Assembly (NCBI GenBank): GCA_963556495.2
Contig: OY747721.1
Span: 13,894,649 to 13,958,648 of the forward strand
Direction of reading: 5' to 3'
DNA length: 64,000 bases
DNA from: Valencia hispanica
Lineage: Eukaryota; Chordata; Actinopteri; Cyprinodontiformes; Valenciidae
A model generated the notes under the pieces. That model had not been told where the DNA came from. It searched no databases and saw only the letters and a program-made list of their open reading frames with translations. Below, one piece after another: positions 12,735-25,082 of the stretch. Numbering within the stretch: position 1 is the first letter of the stretch; every line of letters starts with the position of its first letter. A program made the translations under genes and the position numbers.

Positions 12735-14116
12735 CAGTGGCTCTCAAAGTGTACACACCCTTGTTACAATAAAATCAAAACAAGTTGCACTTATAATGTA
12801 ACATTTATTCTGTAAAATTCTATTTTAAAATAAATCTGATGGAATGAACAGGCCACATTTTGCCCTAATGCATGTCTACTCTGCCATGCAAATGCTCTCC
12901 AAATCTCTCAGATTGTGGGGACATTTCTCATCAACAGCCCTCTTCAAGTAACACCAGGAGATAGATGTTCTGTTGAATTTAGCTCTGAAGTCTGGCAAGG
13001 TCATTCTATTATTTAAGTATTCCTGTTATAAAGTAATTGTATTTTTATTCATACTGATGTATGCTTGGACTCGCGTTTACTCTGAAAACTGAAATATCTC
13101 CTTATTAACCCTGCCAAGGAGGTTATCTTTTTGCCAGGATTTGTTTGTTAGCTTGTCTGTTAGTTAGCAACATAGCTGAAAAAGTTCTAGGGTTTCCGAG
13201 TTCTTTTCTACAGTAGTTTTTGGGTTTGTGGCAGACAACAGATGGTGTTAGCTTGGCGGTAGTTGGAACTATTATTAACTCCATCTACATTGACAAAAAT
13301 CTCATTTCTATATGAAGAAAAGTAACCCTAAGCATGATGCTGCTGGTTTGGTTTCATCATACTACAACACAATTGTTCATATACTTTTGGAGCATTTTAA
13401 CTAAGCCTGGTATTCTTTTTAGCAAAAAATAAATTGGTCTGGCAACCCAGCTCCTCAGTCCAAACATAAGGAGAAAACAAGAGATTGCTGTCACATGCCG
13501 AACACGACCAACCCTCATTGGAAGTTTCTGCCGCTTCTTGCCTGTTGCTGTTAGCCTCTTTGCATCCTCCCTGGACAGTTTCAGTCTCATCCTTTCCATA
13601 AATGTTTGAGAAATTGTAACTTTTTTGAATGTTCTTGTTTGCTTGTAATTTCTCCAGTTAGCCTTACCAGTGTGTTTTTAAATGCTGTCATCTTCATTTA
13701 AAAACCTTTTCATGCCTGAGAAGCTTGTGTTATGAGATCCTTGTGATTATTTAAAACCTCTCAGTAAATTGTGACTGTTGCTGAAAATTGCAAATAAGCA
13801 ATTATTAAGAAGATCCTGCGAAGATAGCTGAACGTTTTTTCTGGTTGATAAGCTTCCCTAATCTTTGCAGCAGGTGTGAAATCCAATATTTCTTCAACAA
13901 AGTGTTCATTTAGGGGTTCTCACATTTATGCAACAGGTTATTGCAGCTTATTCATGTTAACATATTTTGCAAATAAACACTTGTCTATGTTTTTCTTGAT
14001 TTTATTGGACGTATGTTATGTTAACAGTGTTAAAAGTAAACATATTTGTGGTCCATGTTTAACATCACAAAAACTTTGCACAACATCAGGAGTGTGTACA
14101 CTTTTCAGAGCAGCTG
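12735..14116 (-). mobile_element. degenerate Tc1/mariner element
   Basis: Inverted ends: CAGTGGCTCTCAAAGTGTAC at 12735 follows a TA, and the reverse complement of AGTGTGTACACTTTTCAGAG then CAGCTG ends at 14116. The interior, for example 12960-13016, resembles on the minus strand the transposase stretch seen in intact fish Tc1 copies. It is too mutated to translate. Length, about 1.38 kb, suits the family. Confidence 0.6.
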
Positions 14117-14340
14117 TTGGATTGTATCTTCTTAATTTTTGAACAGATAGTGATTTAAGTTGCTCACTAATATATTTGTGTAAAGAGGATGTTTAAGATG
14201 CTATTTAGTAACAAATCAATGTGAGCAGCTACACAGTGCAGTGGAGACAGCAGCTGTCTGGAAAGTTCACTGGTTATTTTTGACTCACTGTATTCAACAC
14301 CATGGATCGTCTGCCACATAGTGTTAAAAGATACATTGCC

Positions 14341-14361
14341 ATATATATATATATATATATA
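14341..14361. repeat. (AT)n microsatellite
   Basis: About ten AT dinucleotides directly abutting the left end of the Tc1-like element at 14365. Confidence 0.9.
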
Positions 14362-14364
14362 AAT

Positions 14365-15844
14365 AATGCTGTAAACAAACAATGCTTTCAAAAATGAAAG
14401 TGTTAATCATTTCTTTTCATCAAACAACAAAAATCAGTGAATGAACAAAAGAGAAATCTAAATCAAATCAATATTTGGTGTAACCACCCTTTGCCTTTAA
14501 AACAGCATAAATTCTTCTAGGTACACTTGCACACACTTTTTGAAGGAACTTGGCTGGAAGTTTGTTCCAAACATCTTGGAGAACTAGCCACAGATATTCT
14601 GTGGACGTAGGCATCCTCAAATCCTTCTGTCTCTTCATGTAGTCGTAGACACACTCGATGATGTTGAGATCAGGGCTCTGTGGGGGCCATACCATCACTT
14701 CCAAGACTTCTTGTTCTTCTCTATGCTGAAGATAGTTCTTAATGACTTTGGCTGTATGTTTGGGGTTGTTGTCCTGATGCAGAATAAATTTGGGGCCAAT
14801 CATATGCCTCCCTGATGGATAAGTATCTGGCTGTATTTCTCAGCATTGAGAACACAATCAATCCTGACCAAATCTCCAACTCCATTTGCTGAAATGCAGC
14901 CCCAAACCTTCAAGGAACCTCCACCATGTTTCACTGTTGCCTGCAGACACTCATTTATGTACCACTCTCGAGCCCTTCGACAAACAAACTGCCTTCTGCT
15001 ACAGCCAAATATTTCAAATTTTGACTCATCAGTCCAGAGCACCTGCTGCCATTGTTCTGCACCCAGTTCCTATGTTTTTGTGCACACTTGAGTCGCTTGG
15101 CCTTGTTTCCACACTGGAGGTATGGCTTATTGGTTCCAACTCTTCCATGAAGACAACTTCTGGCCAGACTTCTCCAGACAGTAGATGGGTGTACCTGGGT
15201 CCCACCGGTTTCTGTTAGTTCTGAGCTAATGGCACTGAATAACTTCTGATTTTGAAGGGCAATAAGCTTGATGTTACTTTCATCTACTGCACTAAGCTTT
15301 CTTGGCCGACCACTACAATCTTCAAAGTTGCCTGTTTCTTTGTGTTTCTTCAAAAGAGCTTGAACAGCACATCTTGAAACTCCAGTCTGCTTTGAAATGT
15401 TTATCTGGGAGATACTTTGCTGATGTAGTATACCTACCTTGAGTCTCGTTGCTGTGCTCAATCTTGCCTTGACATGAACCTACCTTTCACAACCTCACCT
15501 TAGTAGCAGAGTTTGGCTGTTCCTCACCCAGTTTTAAGCCTCCTACACAGCTGTTTCTGTTTCAGTTAATGACTGTGTTTCAACCTACCTGTGACATTGA
15601 TGATCATTAGCACCTGTTTGGTATAATTGGTTAATCATACACCTGACTATAGTCCTACAAAATTCCTGACTTTGTGCAAGTTTACCTATAAGAATAGATG
15701 CTGGTTTGAAGGCAAAAGGTAGTAACATCAAATATTGATTTGATTTTGTTTTTTCCTTTTGTTTACTCACTTTACATTTTGCAAATTGATAAAAATAAAC
15801 AATCATTGTTTATATTTCTGAAAGCATTCTTTGTTTACAGCATT
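14365..15844 (-). mobile_element. Tc1-like transposon with DD38E spacing (Intruder-like)
   Basis: Element of about 1.48 kb with inverted ends AATGCTGTAAACAAACAATG (14365 on) and AATGCTGTAAACAAAGAATG (15844 backwards). The match runs about 31 bp with two mismatches. It encloses a broken minus-strand transposase (14468-15461). Tc1/mariner elements move by cut and paste into TA sites; here both sides lie in or near TA repeats. Spacing of the second Asp and the Glu is 38 residues, as in the Intruder family, rather than the 34 of ordinary Tc1. Confidence 0.85.
14468..15461 (-). pseudogene. Tc1-like transposase, frameshifted twice
   Basis: DNA transposase relic. Start MSTATRLKVGILHQQ at 15461, then a paired helix-turn-helix region (ISKQTGVSRCAVQALLKKHK and GRPRKLSAVDE). 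The first catalytic Asp is in WTDESKFEIFG, the second in HQDNNPKHTAKV, and the Glu in PPQSPDLNIIECVYDYMKR; the C-terminus is LKAKGGYTKY. There are 38 residues between the second Asp and the Glu. A first frame shift lies near 15060, between the KHRNWVQ and VLWTDES stretches, and a second near 14810, after IHQGG. Total length of about 330 codons is normal for the family. All three catalytic residues survive, so this copy decayed recently compared with its neighbours. Confidence 0.88.
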
Positions 15845-15877
15845 TTTTCACACCTCCCTAAAACATTTCCACAGAAC

Positions 15878-16018
<141 letters not shown>

Positions 16019-16139
16019 ATTTTTGACAATATTTCTATTAGATACAGTATATTTCCATACATACTTGTTGCTTTTCTACAAATTTTCTGACCATCTTCGT
16101 TACAGGAAAAATTTTAAAGACTGGTTTGTTTGTTTTTTC

Positions 16140-16600
16140 TTATTTAGTTATTATTAAAAACCTTCCTGGCCTCCCTGACCCTGCTAAAGAAAAGTATCTC
16201 CACAGCATTTTCTGCCACCCGCATTTTTTATGAGAAAGAGATGTTGTGTTCTGGGTGTGCAGTGTTAGTTTCTGTCATACATAACATTTTGCATGTAAGC
16301 TGAATAATATAGTTTTGGTCTCATCTGAACAGCACACCTTCTGCCACATGGTTGCTGTGTTCTCTACATTGCTTGCAGAAAACAACAAGCAAGGATTTCG
16401 TATGTATTTCTTTCAGTAATGTCTTTCTTTTTGCCACTTTTCCATAAATTCAAGATTTGTGGAGTGGAAGACTTATAGTAGTCCTACCCAAAATATCATC
16501 TCACCTGGGCTGTGAATCATTGCAGCTCCTCCAGAGTTACCACGAGGCTCTTGGCTGCTTGTCAGATTAAAGCTCTCCTTCTGTACCCTGCTAAAAAAAC
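16140..16600 (-). mobile_element. degenerate Tc1 transposase fragment
   Basis: Minus-strand relic. The plus-strand text TTTTGGTCTCATCTGAACAG at about 16313 and the following 260 bp parallel the same region of the better preserved Tc1 copy at 33700-33960 (VLWSDETK region down to the helix-turn-helix). Multiple stops, no ends recognised. Confidence 0.65.
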
Positions 16601-17850
16601 AACTTTGAAATGAACAGAGCTCTGCGAGATGTTGGACTTTGGAATTTTGTTCTATATAATCCAACCTTGCTTTAAAATTTTCACAACTTAAGTTTGATCT
16701 GTGCGGTGTTTTTCTTGGTCTGAATATTTAAAGGTTTTAAAACTTAAAAACTTTTTACCTGTATTCTACTGCAGTTGATTGTCTTTTTATCATGTATAAA
16801 CTAGATTCATGGTTCATACATCTTCTGAACTTACTGGTTGTATGAATCACTCTTGAAGTAAAATAGATTTTACTTTTGCTTCTCCTGTAAGATTATTGGT
16901 CTGTTTAAATTCTGCATTCGGCAGATATTTCTTTTTTCCCTTAAATGCGATTGACAGAGAATGTCACAATGGATCACTGATTAGATAAATATAACTTTAT
17001 GTATTATACTCTGTAGGGTACTTAAAGCTACTGACAAGGCACACCTTCAATATGTTTGTTCTTCCAAATCCTTTGATTCCATTTGATCTAATATTGTAAG
17101 TGGAATGACATTTCAACATGCACACTTTCAATTAATTTCCGCCACTCCATCTCTGCTCCATCTGGATGCGTAACTTTAGCTCAAGTCTCAGAGGGAGCAA
17201 AATGTAGTTTTTTGTTCTGCCCTAGTATTAAAAATCTATTCACTGTTTTCATGATAAAATGCTATTTTCAGAAAATACAGCAACAGAAAAGGTACATTCA
17301 AAGATTTCTGCTAGGGGACAGGTATACTTCAGAAGGATTTTCATAAAGAACATTTATGAAATATACAATTTATCTATTTTATTTAAGCCTTAATAAGGAA
17401 AATCCACTTAAGTTTGGGAATGTTATTACTGAAAAGCAGGAATATCTTTCCTCTGCACAATTCTATAATGATATGGAAGTTCCTCTGTGTAGCTCTACAG
17501 GAAGTCAGGAAAAATTAAGGATTATTCTGCTTTTATTGTATAGATGAGGAAAAAAAGCATTTTAAACCCAACTGGTTAGAATGTCACAGTGATGAAAGAA
17601 GATGATGAAAGCCTGCTTTAGGTAATGCACTCTCTACTGAATGTGCACCTCCTGGAAAGCTTTCTGAATGATGCAGTCTGAGTATTACATTCATCCACTT
17701 CAGACACCCACTGAGTCCGTGAAGGTTTCTAGGGATTTCCTGCTGAAAGACAATTGTTCAGTTTAAGTTGAATCACAGCGCTGTTGGCTGTGCTCTAAAA
17801 TATTGAAATGCACAAAGGGTGTGAGGGTTTGTGAAGACCAAAGAATAGAT
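16601..17850. other. intronic sequence, nothing recognised
   Basis: AT-rich, no repeat family or coding signal seen. Confidence 0.4.
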
Positions 17851-18024
17851 CAGTGCTCCCTACTCCAACACACCTAATCCAGAATGTTAAAATATTTCCT
17901 CAGCAAGTCATTAAGATTTGCAGGAGCATTAAAGGCCTAATCATTTACATCAGGTGTGTTCATGCGGAGAAATGTCTGAACAAGCAGATGAGTGACCCAG
18001 AAGGACCAAACCTGGGGACCACTG
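17851..18024. mobile_element. short hAT-like MITE
   Basis: A 174-bp segment beginning CAGTGCTCCCTACTCCAACA; its other end read backwards is CAGTGGTCCCCAGGTTTGG. CAGTGNTCCC termini are typical of short hAT-type elements. Flanking octamers GAATAGAT and GTATTGAT match at 6 of 8 positions, consistent with a mutated 8-bp target duplication. Confidence 0.6.
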
Positions 18025-18119
18025 GTATTGATGGTGGGACCATTTACACCCCACAAAAAGGTTTGTTCAACATCCATTTGCTAATGTTACTCCTGTCCTG
18101 CGTGAACCCAAATCATTAT

Positions 18120-18800
18120 TGTATTGAGACTTGAGTTGCATTTAAGTTGCAAAAACAAGGGCTTTAGACTTGACTCAGACTTTAGGCCTGGGGCTTGAGT
18201 GGCATTAGTAATCTCTCAAATCTACGTGATTTGAGTAAATTATTAATGTTGTCCCCTCTATTTTATCATAGTTTATACTATACCATACTGTGGCTGGTTT
18301 TCAAATGTCGATGCAGTTTGTGGTTTATCTTTTTAAAAATGTTACAAATCTTTCCTGTAGAAGTAGAAGCAAATTCTCTAAACCTGATACAATGGTCTAT
18401 AAAGTAAAGGAGTAGACAATTTGGGATTATGAGGTGCTACTGATGTCATTACAAAGGCAGTAATGGTTCTAAATTAAAGCACCTCCTGTTGGGTTCATTC
18501 AGAAATCTGACATTTACTGGTGTTAACCTAGTTCTATTTTTTTTATTTACATAAATGCATTTTTTTGTGGGGTAAATGTCATATCTTTAGTTTTCAAAGT
18601 AATCCACAGTAGATTATGTTTTAATATGTTGAATTAAATGTTTTGAAAAAGATAGATGTTAAATGTTCATGTGATTTGACCTTTTAGGACAATTTCAGTC
18701 ATTACAGACTTGATGCTAGGAATTAAAGACTCAAGATACGACTTGAACTTGCCCCTTTAAAGATTTGAGACTTAACTTGCACCTCTAGATATCTCTTCAT
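18120..18800. repeat. degenerate ACTTGA-rich repeat relic
   Basis: Both edges are rich in GACTTGAGTT-like words: GAGACTTGAGTTGCATTTAA at about 18125, and GATACGACTTGAAC then GAGACTTAACTTGCACCTC near 18735-18785. They resemble the ends of a fish repeat, but the ends could not be defined. Confidence 0.35.
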
Positions 18801-18849
18801 AGACAGTGTTTTTCAGTTGATTTTGGTTTTTAATGTTTAAGTTGATGGA

Positions 18850-19840
18850 GGAAGTGTGTTAAAGGGGAAGCCAGCGCTAGCTGGCATCAACATGGACTGG
18901 TCTTCGACAATTTGTTTAATAAGAACGCCTTCCTTCCCTTTGAAGCCCTAGTGAAAGATACCTCCAATCACGCAGTTTTGCTTCCGAACACTTCCTTACC
19001 TTCCCCAAGCTGCCAAATAAGGATTCTGTGTATGATTTACTAAACCTGAATCCAGGGAACAAGGGCCTCATTGCTAAGGCATATGATATAATACAAAATG
19101 TGGCTCCCCCATCACACACTAAAACGCATGAAGCATGGGAACAAGATCTGGAAATTGCAATTCCAGATGTCTGGGCTAAATGCATCTCCAACATAGACAC
19201 CTCCTCTATATGTATTAGCCACGGACTGATACAATTCAAAATACTACATTACTCCAACGATAGGCTAGCTAAAATATACCCATCTGTTTCCCCTACCTGT
19301 CCCAGGTGTGACAAACAAGTGTCACTGGGCCACATGTTCTGGTCCAGTCCCTCCTTAGTAGATTTCTGGTCCTCCATTTTAGAGTGTCTATCAGTTCTAT
19401 GCAAGACATCCCTCAAACCCAACCCACTCACCGCTTTGTTCGGAGGCACACCTTCAGAATTTTGTACCACGAATAAACAAAAGAGAGCAATAGCATTCTG
19501 CAGCCTGATAACTCGCAGGGTGATCCTAATGAATTGGAAATCTAATAAAGCACCGCCCTTCAGAAGGTGGATTCAGGAGGTTCTGTCTCTGCTTCAGTTA
19601 GAGAAGATAGGATATACACTAAACTCTAGTGACACATTCACCAATGTGTGGTCCCCTTTTGTATGTATGTGAAGAAGTCAAAACTTTAACCAATAATAAT
19701 GTCTTGGCTTTTTTAAACCTGTCTGATTAGCCCACCGATGTTACACCTTTGCAACTCTGGATCTTTTTTTTTTCTCTCTTGGTCCCAAGGGAGGGGTTTT
19801 CGGGGAGGGCACTAATATGAGATTATGTTCACGTGCTTAG
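18850..19840 (+). mobile_element. L1-type LINE, 3' end with ORF2 C-terminus
   Basis: A 5'-truncated non-LTR retrotransposon. The frame 19028-19672 encodes the tail of ORF2. It contains FKILHYSNDRLAKIYP, then CPRCDKQVSLGHMFWSSP, the cysteine/histidine-rich motif found near the C-terminus of L1/Tx1-type ORF2 proteins, and it ends RRWIQEVLSLLQLEK. Before 19028 the homologous sequence continues in another frame (NAFLPFEALVKDT near 18925), so there is a frameshift. No reverse transcriptase domain is left. A T-rich 3' tail follows to about 19840. Confidence 0.8.
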
Positions 19841-20129
19841 ATATTTTGTTTTTTTCCAATTTTTTAGTTGTATGGTTGTTATTCCTGTTAACTGAAAAAG
19901 TCTTAAAGTTGTTAAAAAAACAAAGGGAAGCCAGGGGGTTGAAAAATTTTGACCCAATAATTGAGCCCTGAGGAACCCCACGTGATAGTTTGCTCAAATT
20001 TATAATCAAATGACAAAGTTAGCCCAGTTGGCAAAGTAAAATGTTATGGGATAACACTCACTCTGTATGGAACTGCCTTATATATAAGGGAAGGGACAAG
20101 GGCTCAGGTGATTTGGCCTTGGATGGTTT

Positions 20130-20815
20130 AGTCATGGTTTCGTTTAACCTCCAGACCCACATGCAGAATCAAGCTCAGACACCAGGACAAGGTTAAGTAG
20201 TTTAATTTAAAAAAGGAAAAAAAAAATCGTAGTGGTTCAGCTAGAACGGCGGGGATCGCTGAGCGTCTGGGAAGTGAGGTTAGTTGAGATCTCTGACAGA
20301 TGGGGAAAAAAACGACTCTTTAAGGCTGAAGTACTCACTGGTCCGGTGGCTTCTAATTCTGGGGCAATACCGTGAGGTCAGCTGAGCGGCGAAAGCGGCT
20401 ACAGGGATCCGATGGAGCGAATCAGGAGGGGGGCGTGGCAGAGAGCAGGCAGGCAGGGGAAATGCTGCGCACCGGGCTGGCTTGCAGCGGAAGGAAGCAG
20501 TCAGCTTGTCAGAGTTACTTTATCTCCTACTTGAAGGCTTCACTTGGCGAATGGCGGGATCAGGAAACTCTTCAGAGGAACCTGGAGACACAGGGAGTAC
20601 TGAAGCTATGCAGGCGAACGATCACGAAAGATCACGTGAAACCTCAAGGATCAGAGGCTTGGAGGTACCGGTATGGTGACCATCAGGCGTTGAATGGTTG
20701 TCAGGCAGCTCCTTAAGAAGCCCAGGAACACAAAGGCCAGATCCTCTCTGACCAGATGACTCACTACAACCAAAAAACAGATGCACAAACACAGAACCTC
20801 ACAGGTTTAGTGTTT
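20130..20815. repeat. unidentified interspersed repeat, moderately GC-rich
   Basis: Base composition jumps from AT-rich to GC-rich between about 20140 and 20800. It starts near AACCTCCAGACCCACATGC and ends near AACCTCACAG. A frame of 114 codons at 20372 has no recognised domain. The composition and abrupt edges suggest an inserted repeat, probably part of a retroelement. Family not identified. Confidence 0.4.
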
Positions 20816-21694
20816 TTCAGTTGATTATTGTATTTAATGGCCATGTCTAATGGAGAATGGTAGTGTACTGAAGCTACATTGACCTTCTAAGAGAGAATTT
20901 TAATTCAGCTGTGTCACTGTTTCTTTTAATGGAGTCAAAACTTTAATAGTTCTTGGTACAATATTAATTTGAACTGCTTTGATGTGTTTGTAGTTCATGC
21001 TTTCAACTGACAAAGGCATTTAGCAGTCCTTGTCTCTGTTTTTCATAACACCTTTTATAACTACTGTAAATAGACACCACATGGCTTCTAAGTAATGATG
21101 TTTCAACATCTCTGGTTTGATTTTAAAGCATCTGATGGAACAATAAGGTGTGGGAACAGGGCAGTGCAGAGACCTTTGAACGGGTAGGTGCTCAAAATAG
21201 GGGCACATGGAACGTTGGGTGGTTGAAATTTAAAAGTCAGATTTTCGCACTTCAGGGCAGTGACGAGTACATATGTTGTGCAGTGATTGTCAAGACACCG
21301 TTGGCAAAACCTTAAACCATGGCCCTGAACGGTGCTTTAATGTCAACATTGTGACAACCTGTAACAACCTTCACTTAGGGTTGCCAACTCCCAGCAAAAA
21401 AAAATAAGGAACCACCCCCTACCCTCTGCCTCATGATGCTTAATCGACCTTATCGACTTTAAATAATCCACGTGTAAAACAAATGCACAGAACTGAATTA
21501 TATTTCTATAATATTTAAATAGATTCAACATCTTTCATTGACAGAATTGCAGACTGGACAGATGGTACCTTCCCAAAGGAAAAAGTACTATAGCTTACTA
21601 GGATATATACTGTATTAGACTTAATGTTTACTATATACGATAAAGGATTTATGACCACTTAATCCAAATGGTTGTGAGATTCAGATAATTATTT
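20816..21694. other. intronic sequence, nothing recognised
   Basis: AT-rich; no feature supported. Confidence 0.4.
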
Positions 21695-22633
21695 TAGTGC
21701 TGTCATGAGATTAAAAAAACTTTGAGAATAATTAATTATGATCTGTAATTAATTAATCTAATTAATCTCTTTTTTAATCTCACCTATAATTGCTGAGAAA
21801 AGCCCTCATTTTGAGGTATTTTCTTTAAAATTCATTACATTATTGTGGTAGAGCAAAAGTTTGATACATATAATTAAAAAAAAGGCTTTATGAAGTAATT
21901 TATTGTATTTAACAGACTTGAACAGATGCAGTCCCAGCTATTTACATTCTGCTGTTTTTGTGACTAGTCCCAAGTGGCGCCTGCAACCTTCTGCTTTGAG
22001 CATGCGCGATTCATAAGCGTTCTGGATGCAGTGTGGTCAATATCTTCTCTGAGTCCAGCTGTATTACGGGTTAAAACAACACGTAATATGCGCATTATTT
22101 TTGATACCGATGGCTTGCCGAATTGGTGGACCTGGGCGGCCGGGTGGAGGCGAGCTGCAGTGTGTGGAGAGATGGGAGAGCGCCCCGCTGCACGGTGAGA
22201 AGAGGAACAACGTTACATGCTTCACCCAAAAGTTTCCAATAACCCCATAAAAAGTTGCTAGATTTGCCTCTAGTTGCTTTTTTTTGTTTAAAGAATCGTA
22301 GAGGGGTCGAAAAACTCACCAAATATAGCAAAGTTGTTAACACTGTCTCCCAATCACCGTTCCTCATCACCTCGCCCTCCCCACCACGATGGAAGCCAAT
22401 CATCTTCTGATGAGTTTACAGCCAACCGATGTCCACTTCAGGGTGTGGTTAACCTCGAACAACTCAAGAACAAGAAGCCCAGTGCATAAAACGGGTTTTA
22501 TTTAAAGGGAACTCGCATGCAGAAACTGTAAAATTAAACATTAAAAATTAGATTAACGCGATTAAAAAACATAGCGCGCTAAATAAAGCTGTAATTAATT
22601 GATCGCAATTAACGCGCTAATTTGACACCCCTA
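21695..22633. mobile_element. hAT-like non-autonomous transposon, about 0.94 kb
   Basis: The left end TAGTGCTGTCATGAGATTAA at 21695 and the right end, read backwards from 22633, TAGGGGTGTCAAATTAGCGC form a short inverted repeat (TAGnGnTGTCA). Both subterminal regions are dense in AATTAATTA motifs (21725-21765 and 22585-22620). This looks like the fish hAT-type elements ending in TGTCAA with AATTAATT clusters. The interior is GC-richer and non-coding. Confidence 0.6.
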
Positions 22634-22689
22634 AGTTATTTATTAAAAGCTAAACATTTAAAATGAGAATAGGAAAGAAAAGTATGTAT

Positions 22690-22758
22690 TTGTGCCCCCC
22701 TTTCCCTGTCAATGCCCTACCTGGCCCCCGGGCAAAACTTTGCTAGAGCCGCCCCTGC
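22690..22758. mobile_element. truncated hAT end
   Basis: Read backwards from 22758 the sequence starts CAGGGGCGGCTCTAGCAAAG, a hAT-type terminus common in fish (CAGGGGCGG). The other end is not found; it may have been lost or moved apart by the neighbouring insertion. Confidence 0.55.
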
Positions 22759-22944
22759 AACAGCTGTCAGCTACGTAGAAAAGGATCCTGGTGTTATTTG
22801 TCCCTCAGAAACAGTTCATAACTTCCCTTCAACTCATTCATGTCATCTAAAAGGTAAACCTGTTTCTCCATCACCTGTTCAGCACTGATGATTCAGTAAG
22901 AACATCTCCTGGTTTCATCTTCATGGGACGATTGGGACTGATGG

Positions 22945-23275
22945 GACTGAACTATTGTGCCTGATATAAATTGTTTCCCCTGCTAAAAATGACTGTGAGT
23001 ATCCCATCTTCAAGTGGTTTGGTATATATTTACCTTGGAGTATGACCATTTAATTATGTGGATATGAAAAGGTTTGGCCAAGGAATAAAAAAAGTTACCT
23101 GGGGGATACATATTCTGGCGGACTGAATTTTTGTGCCTGATATAAATTGTTTCCCCTTCTAAAAATGACTGTGAGTATCCCATCTTCAAGTGGTTTGGTA
23201 TATTTACCTTAGAGTATGACCATTTAATTCTGTGGATTTGAAGAGGTTTGGCCAAGGAATAAAAAAGTGCCTGTC
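22945..23275. repeat. tandem duplication, period about 176 bp
   Basis: The unit beginning GACTGAACTATTGTGCCTGA at 22945 recurs at 23121. Shared text includes AAAATGACTGTGAGTATCCC and TTTGGCCAAGGAATAAAAAA. The copies differ by scattered substitutions and small indels, so the duplication is not very recent. Confidence 0.9.
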
Positions 23276-23279
23276 TGGG

Positions 23280-24370
23280 AATGAATAAAATATTATTCAA
23301 ATCAAATCTCTTTGACCCTACCCTATAAATGTTTTTATTGAATTAAATTATAAAAATTAACAAAATAAATGTAAATCTGAATGCTTATCAAACACTGGAA
23401 CACTTGAGGGAAGATTTCTGGAGACAAGCTGGTTTATTTATTTCTTTGCTGGGAAACAGCTGATTTTCAGCTTAGCTGTAATGGAATGATAAAAGCTGTT
23501 TGACTGAGTGATAAATTCCCCCAGGAAATTCCCCTTTTGTTTTTTTTATCAACCTGTTTTCACTGCTTCCTTTAGCAAAAATGTTTTAATTATGTTTTAT
23601 TCTGCAAGCTGCAAATGGCTTCTCAGAGATAAGAAATTATTTGTTATGTCGCTCTTTAACTGATGTCAGATTTGTTGGGTTTAATCACACCGACCATTGA
23701 GGTTTGTGGTTTCTTTGTGGGTTGCTGCTGGAAATGTAGCTGGTGTACCGTTTTGCTTGTTACTTTTATTTGATAGTGTAAATTTAATACACATTTATAC
23801 ACTGGAATTTTAAGTGGATACCAAAAAAGGCTATTTCCTGTGTTCATCAGGCTTATTTTTGTTATAATTTCCATTTTTCCATTTCTTTCCAACTCCCTAT
23901 TAATCTGTCCTTCTTGATAAAACCAGTCCAGAGCATTTGAAAGGAATCATGACACGTAGCTGTTCATCTCTGCATCCTTGAGCAGCTCCTCTTTCATGAA
24001 TCACTTTTGTCGAAGCAGCTCTAGAATGATCAGAATGACACGTGATGAGTTATTTTTCAACCACACTCAAACACCTATCCACCGATCATCTGTATATTAC
24101 TTATCATCCTTCTGCTGCTAGCATCAGAGAGAGCAGCCTATTATCTAATCTAGCTGTAATCGTGACTGTTGATAAGGAACATCACATGATTTGCTAAAAC
24201 AATACAGTCCCCTGCTTTAATAAATGTACAGTCCCATATAAATATAAATAGTTTTTTTTCACATTTTGATAAATCAACACAAAATAGTGATTTTGGAGAG
24301 AAAGAAAAATGATGTGGTTTTGATTTTTTTTACCAATACAAATCCACATAGTTTGCCATATGTGTTCAGT
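23280..24370. other. intronic sequence, nothing recognised
   Basis: AT-rich; short Tc1-like terminal text may lie near 24230-24330 but I cannot delimit it. Confidence 0.4.
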
Positions 24371-24508
24371 CTCTCTTAAGCCCCTTTCAAACAGGCCATG
24401 AAAAATGATTATTTTCTGGACTTCGTCTATTTTGCTATTGAGTCTGAAAGCAATCTTCCGGACTTTGTCCGGATACCCTTTACCGATAATTTTGCGGATG
24501 AAGACCTA

Positions 24509-24701
24509 CAGTGGCTTGCAAAAGTATTCGGCCCCCTTGAACTTTTCCACATTTTGTCACATTACAGCCACAAACATGAATCAATTTTATTGGAATTCCA
24601 CGTGAAAGACCAATACAAAGTGGTGTACACGTGAGAAGTGGAACGAAAATCCTACATGATTCCAAACATTTTTTACAAATAAATAACTGAAAAGTGGGGT
24701 G
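24509..24701 (+). mobile_element. solo Tc1 terminal repeat
   Basis: Preceded by TA, begins CAGTGGCTTGCAAAAGTATT and follows the left terminal repeat of the Tc1 copy at 32949 almost base for base for about 193 bp. It stops at AAAGTGGGGTG. No transposase or second end follows; the next base starts LINE-derived sequence. So this is a deletion product or a recombined end. Confidence 0.9.
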
Positions 24702-24715
24702 CTACATCAGCACTG

Positions 24716-25082
24716 ATGCATGTGCTACTGGTCTGTCGTGGTAAAGCGAAATCTGAAGGGGAAGCTCTTGAGTTATTGGTCGTTTTACATTCATCTACCC
24801 TCATCTATGGTCAGGAGCTCTGGGTAGTGACCAAAAGAACAAGATCACGGATACAAGCAGCCAAAGTGAGTGTCCTCTGCAGTGGAGCTAGACTTTCCCT
24901 TAGAGATGGGATGAGAAGCTCGAACATCTGGAAGGGACTCAAAGTATACCAGCTGCTCCTCCACATCGAGAGGATGTTGAAGTGGCTCGGACATTTGGTT
25001 AGGATGCCTCCTGGATGTCTCCCTGGGGAGGTGTTGCAGGCACACCCCACCGGGAGGAGAACCAGAGGTCTGAGTCCACCTT
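24716..25082 (+). mobile_element. LINE fragment, C-terminal part of reverse transcriptase ORF
   Basis: The open frame reads SSTLIYGQELWVVTKRTRSR, then LLLHIERMLKWLGHLVRMPP and HPTGRRTRG. This combination is the conserved C-terminal stretch of a fish non-LTR retrotransposon ORF (STLTYGxELW, GHLVRMPP, PTGRRPRG). It is cut at both sides: by the solo Tc1 end upstream and by a pogo-like MITE downstream. Catalytic motifs are missing. Clade not assigned. Confidence 0.7.

Noticed and set aside
13357..13599. 80-codon minus-strand frame with a basic start
   Set aside because: Lies inside a degenerate Tc1 element and shows no conserved transposase motif in that frame.
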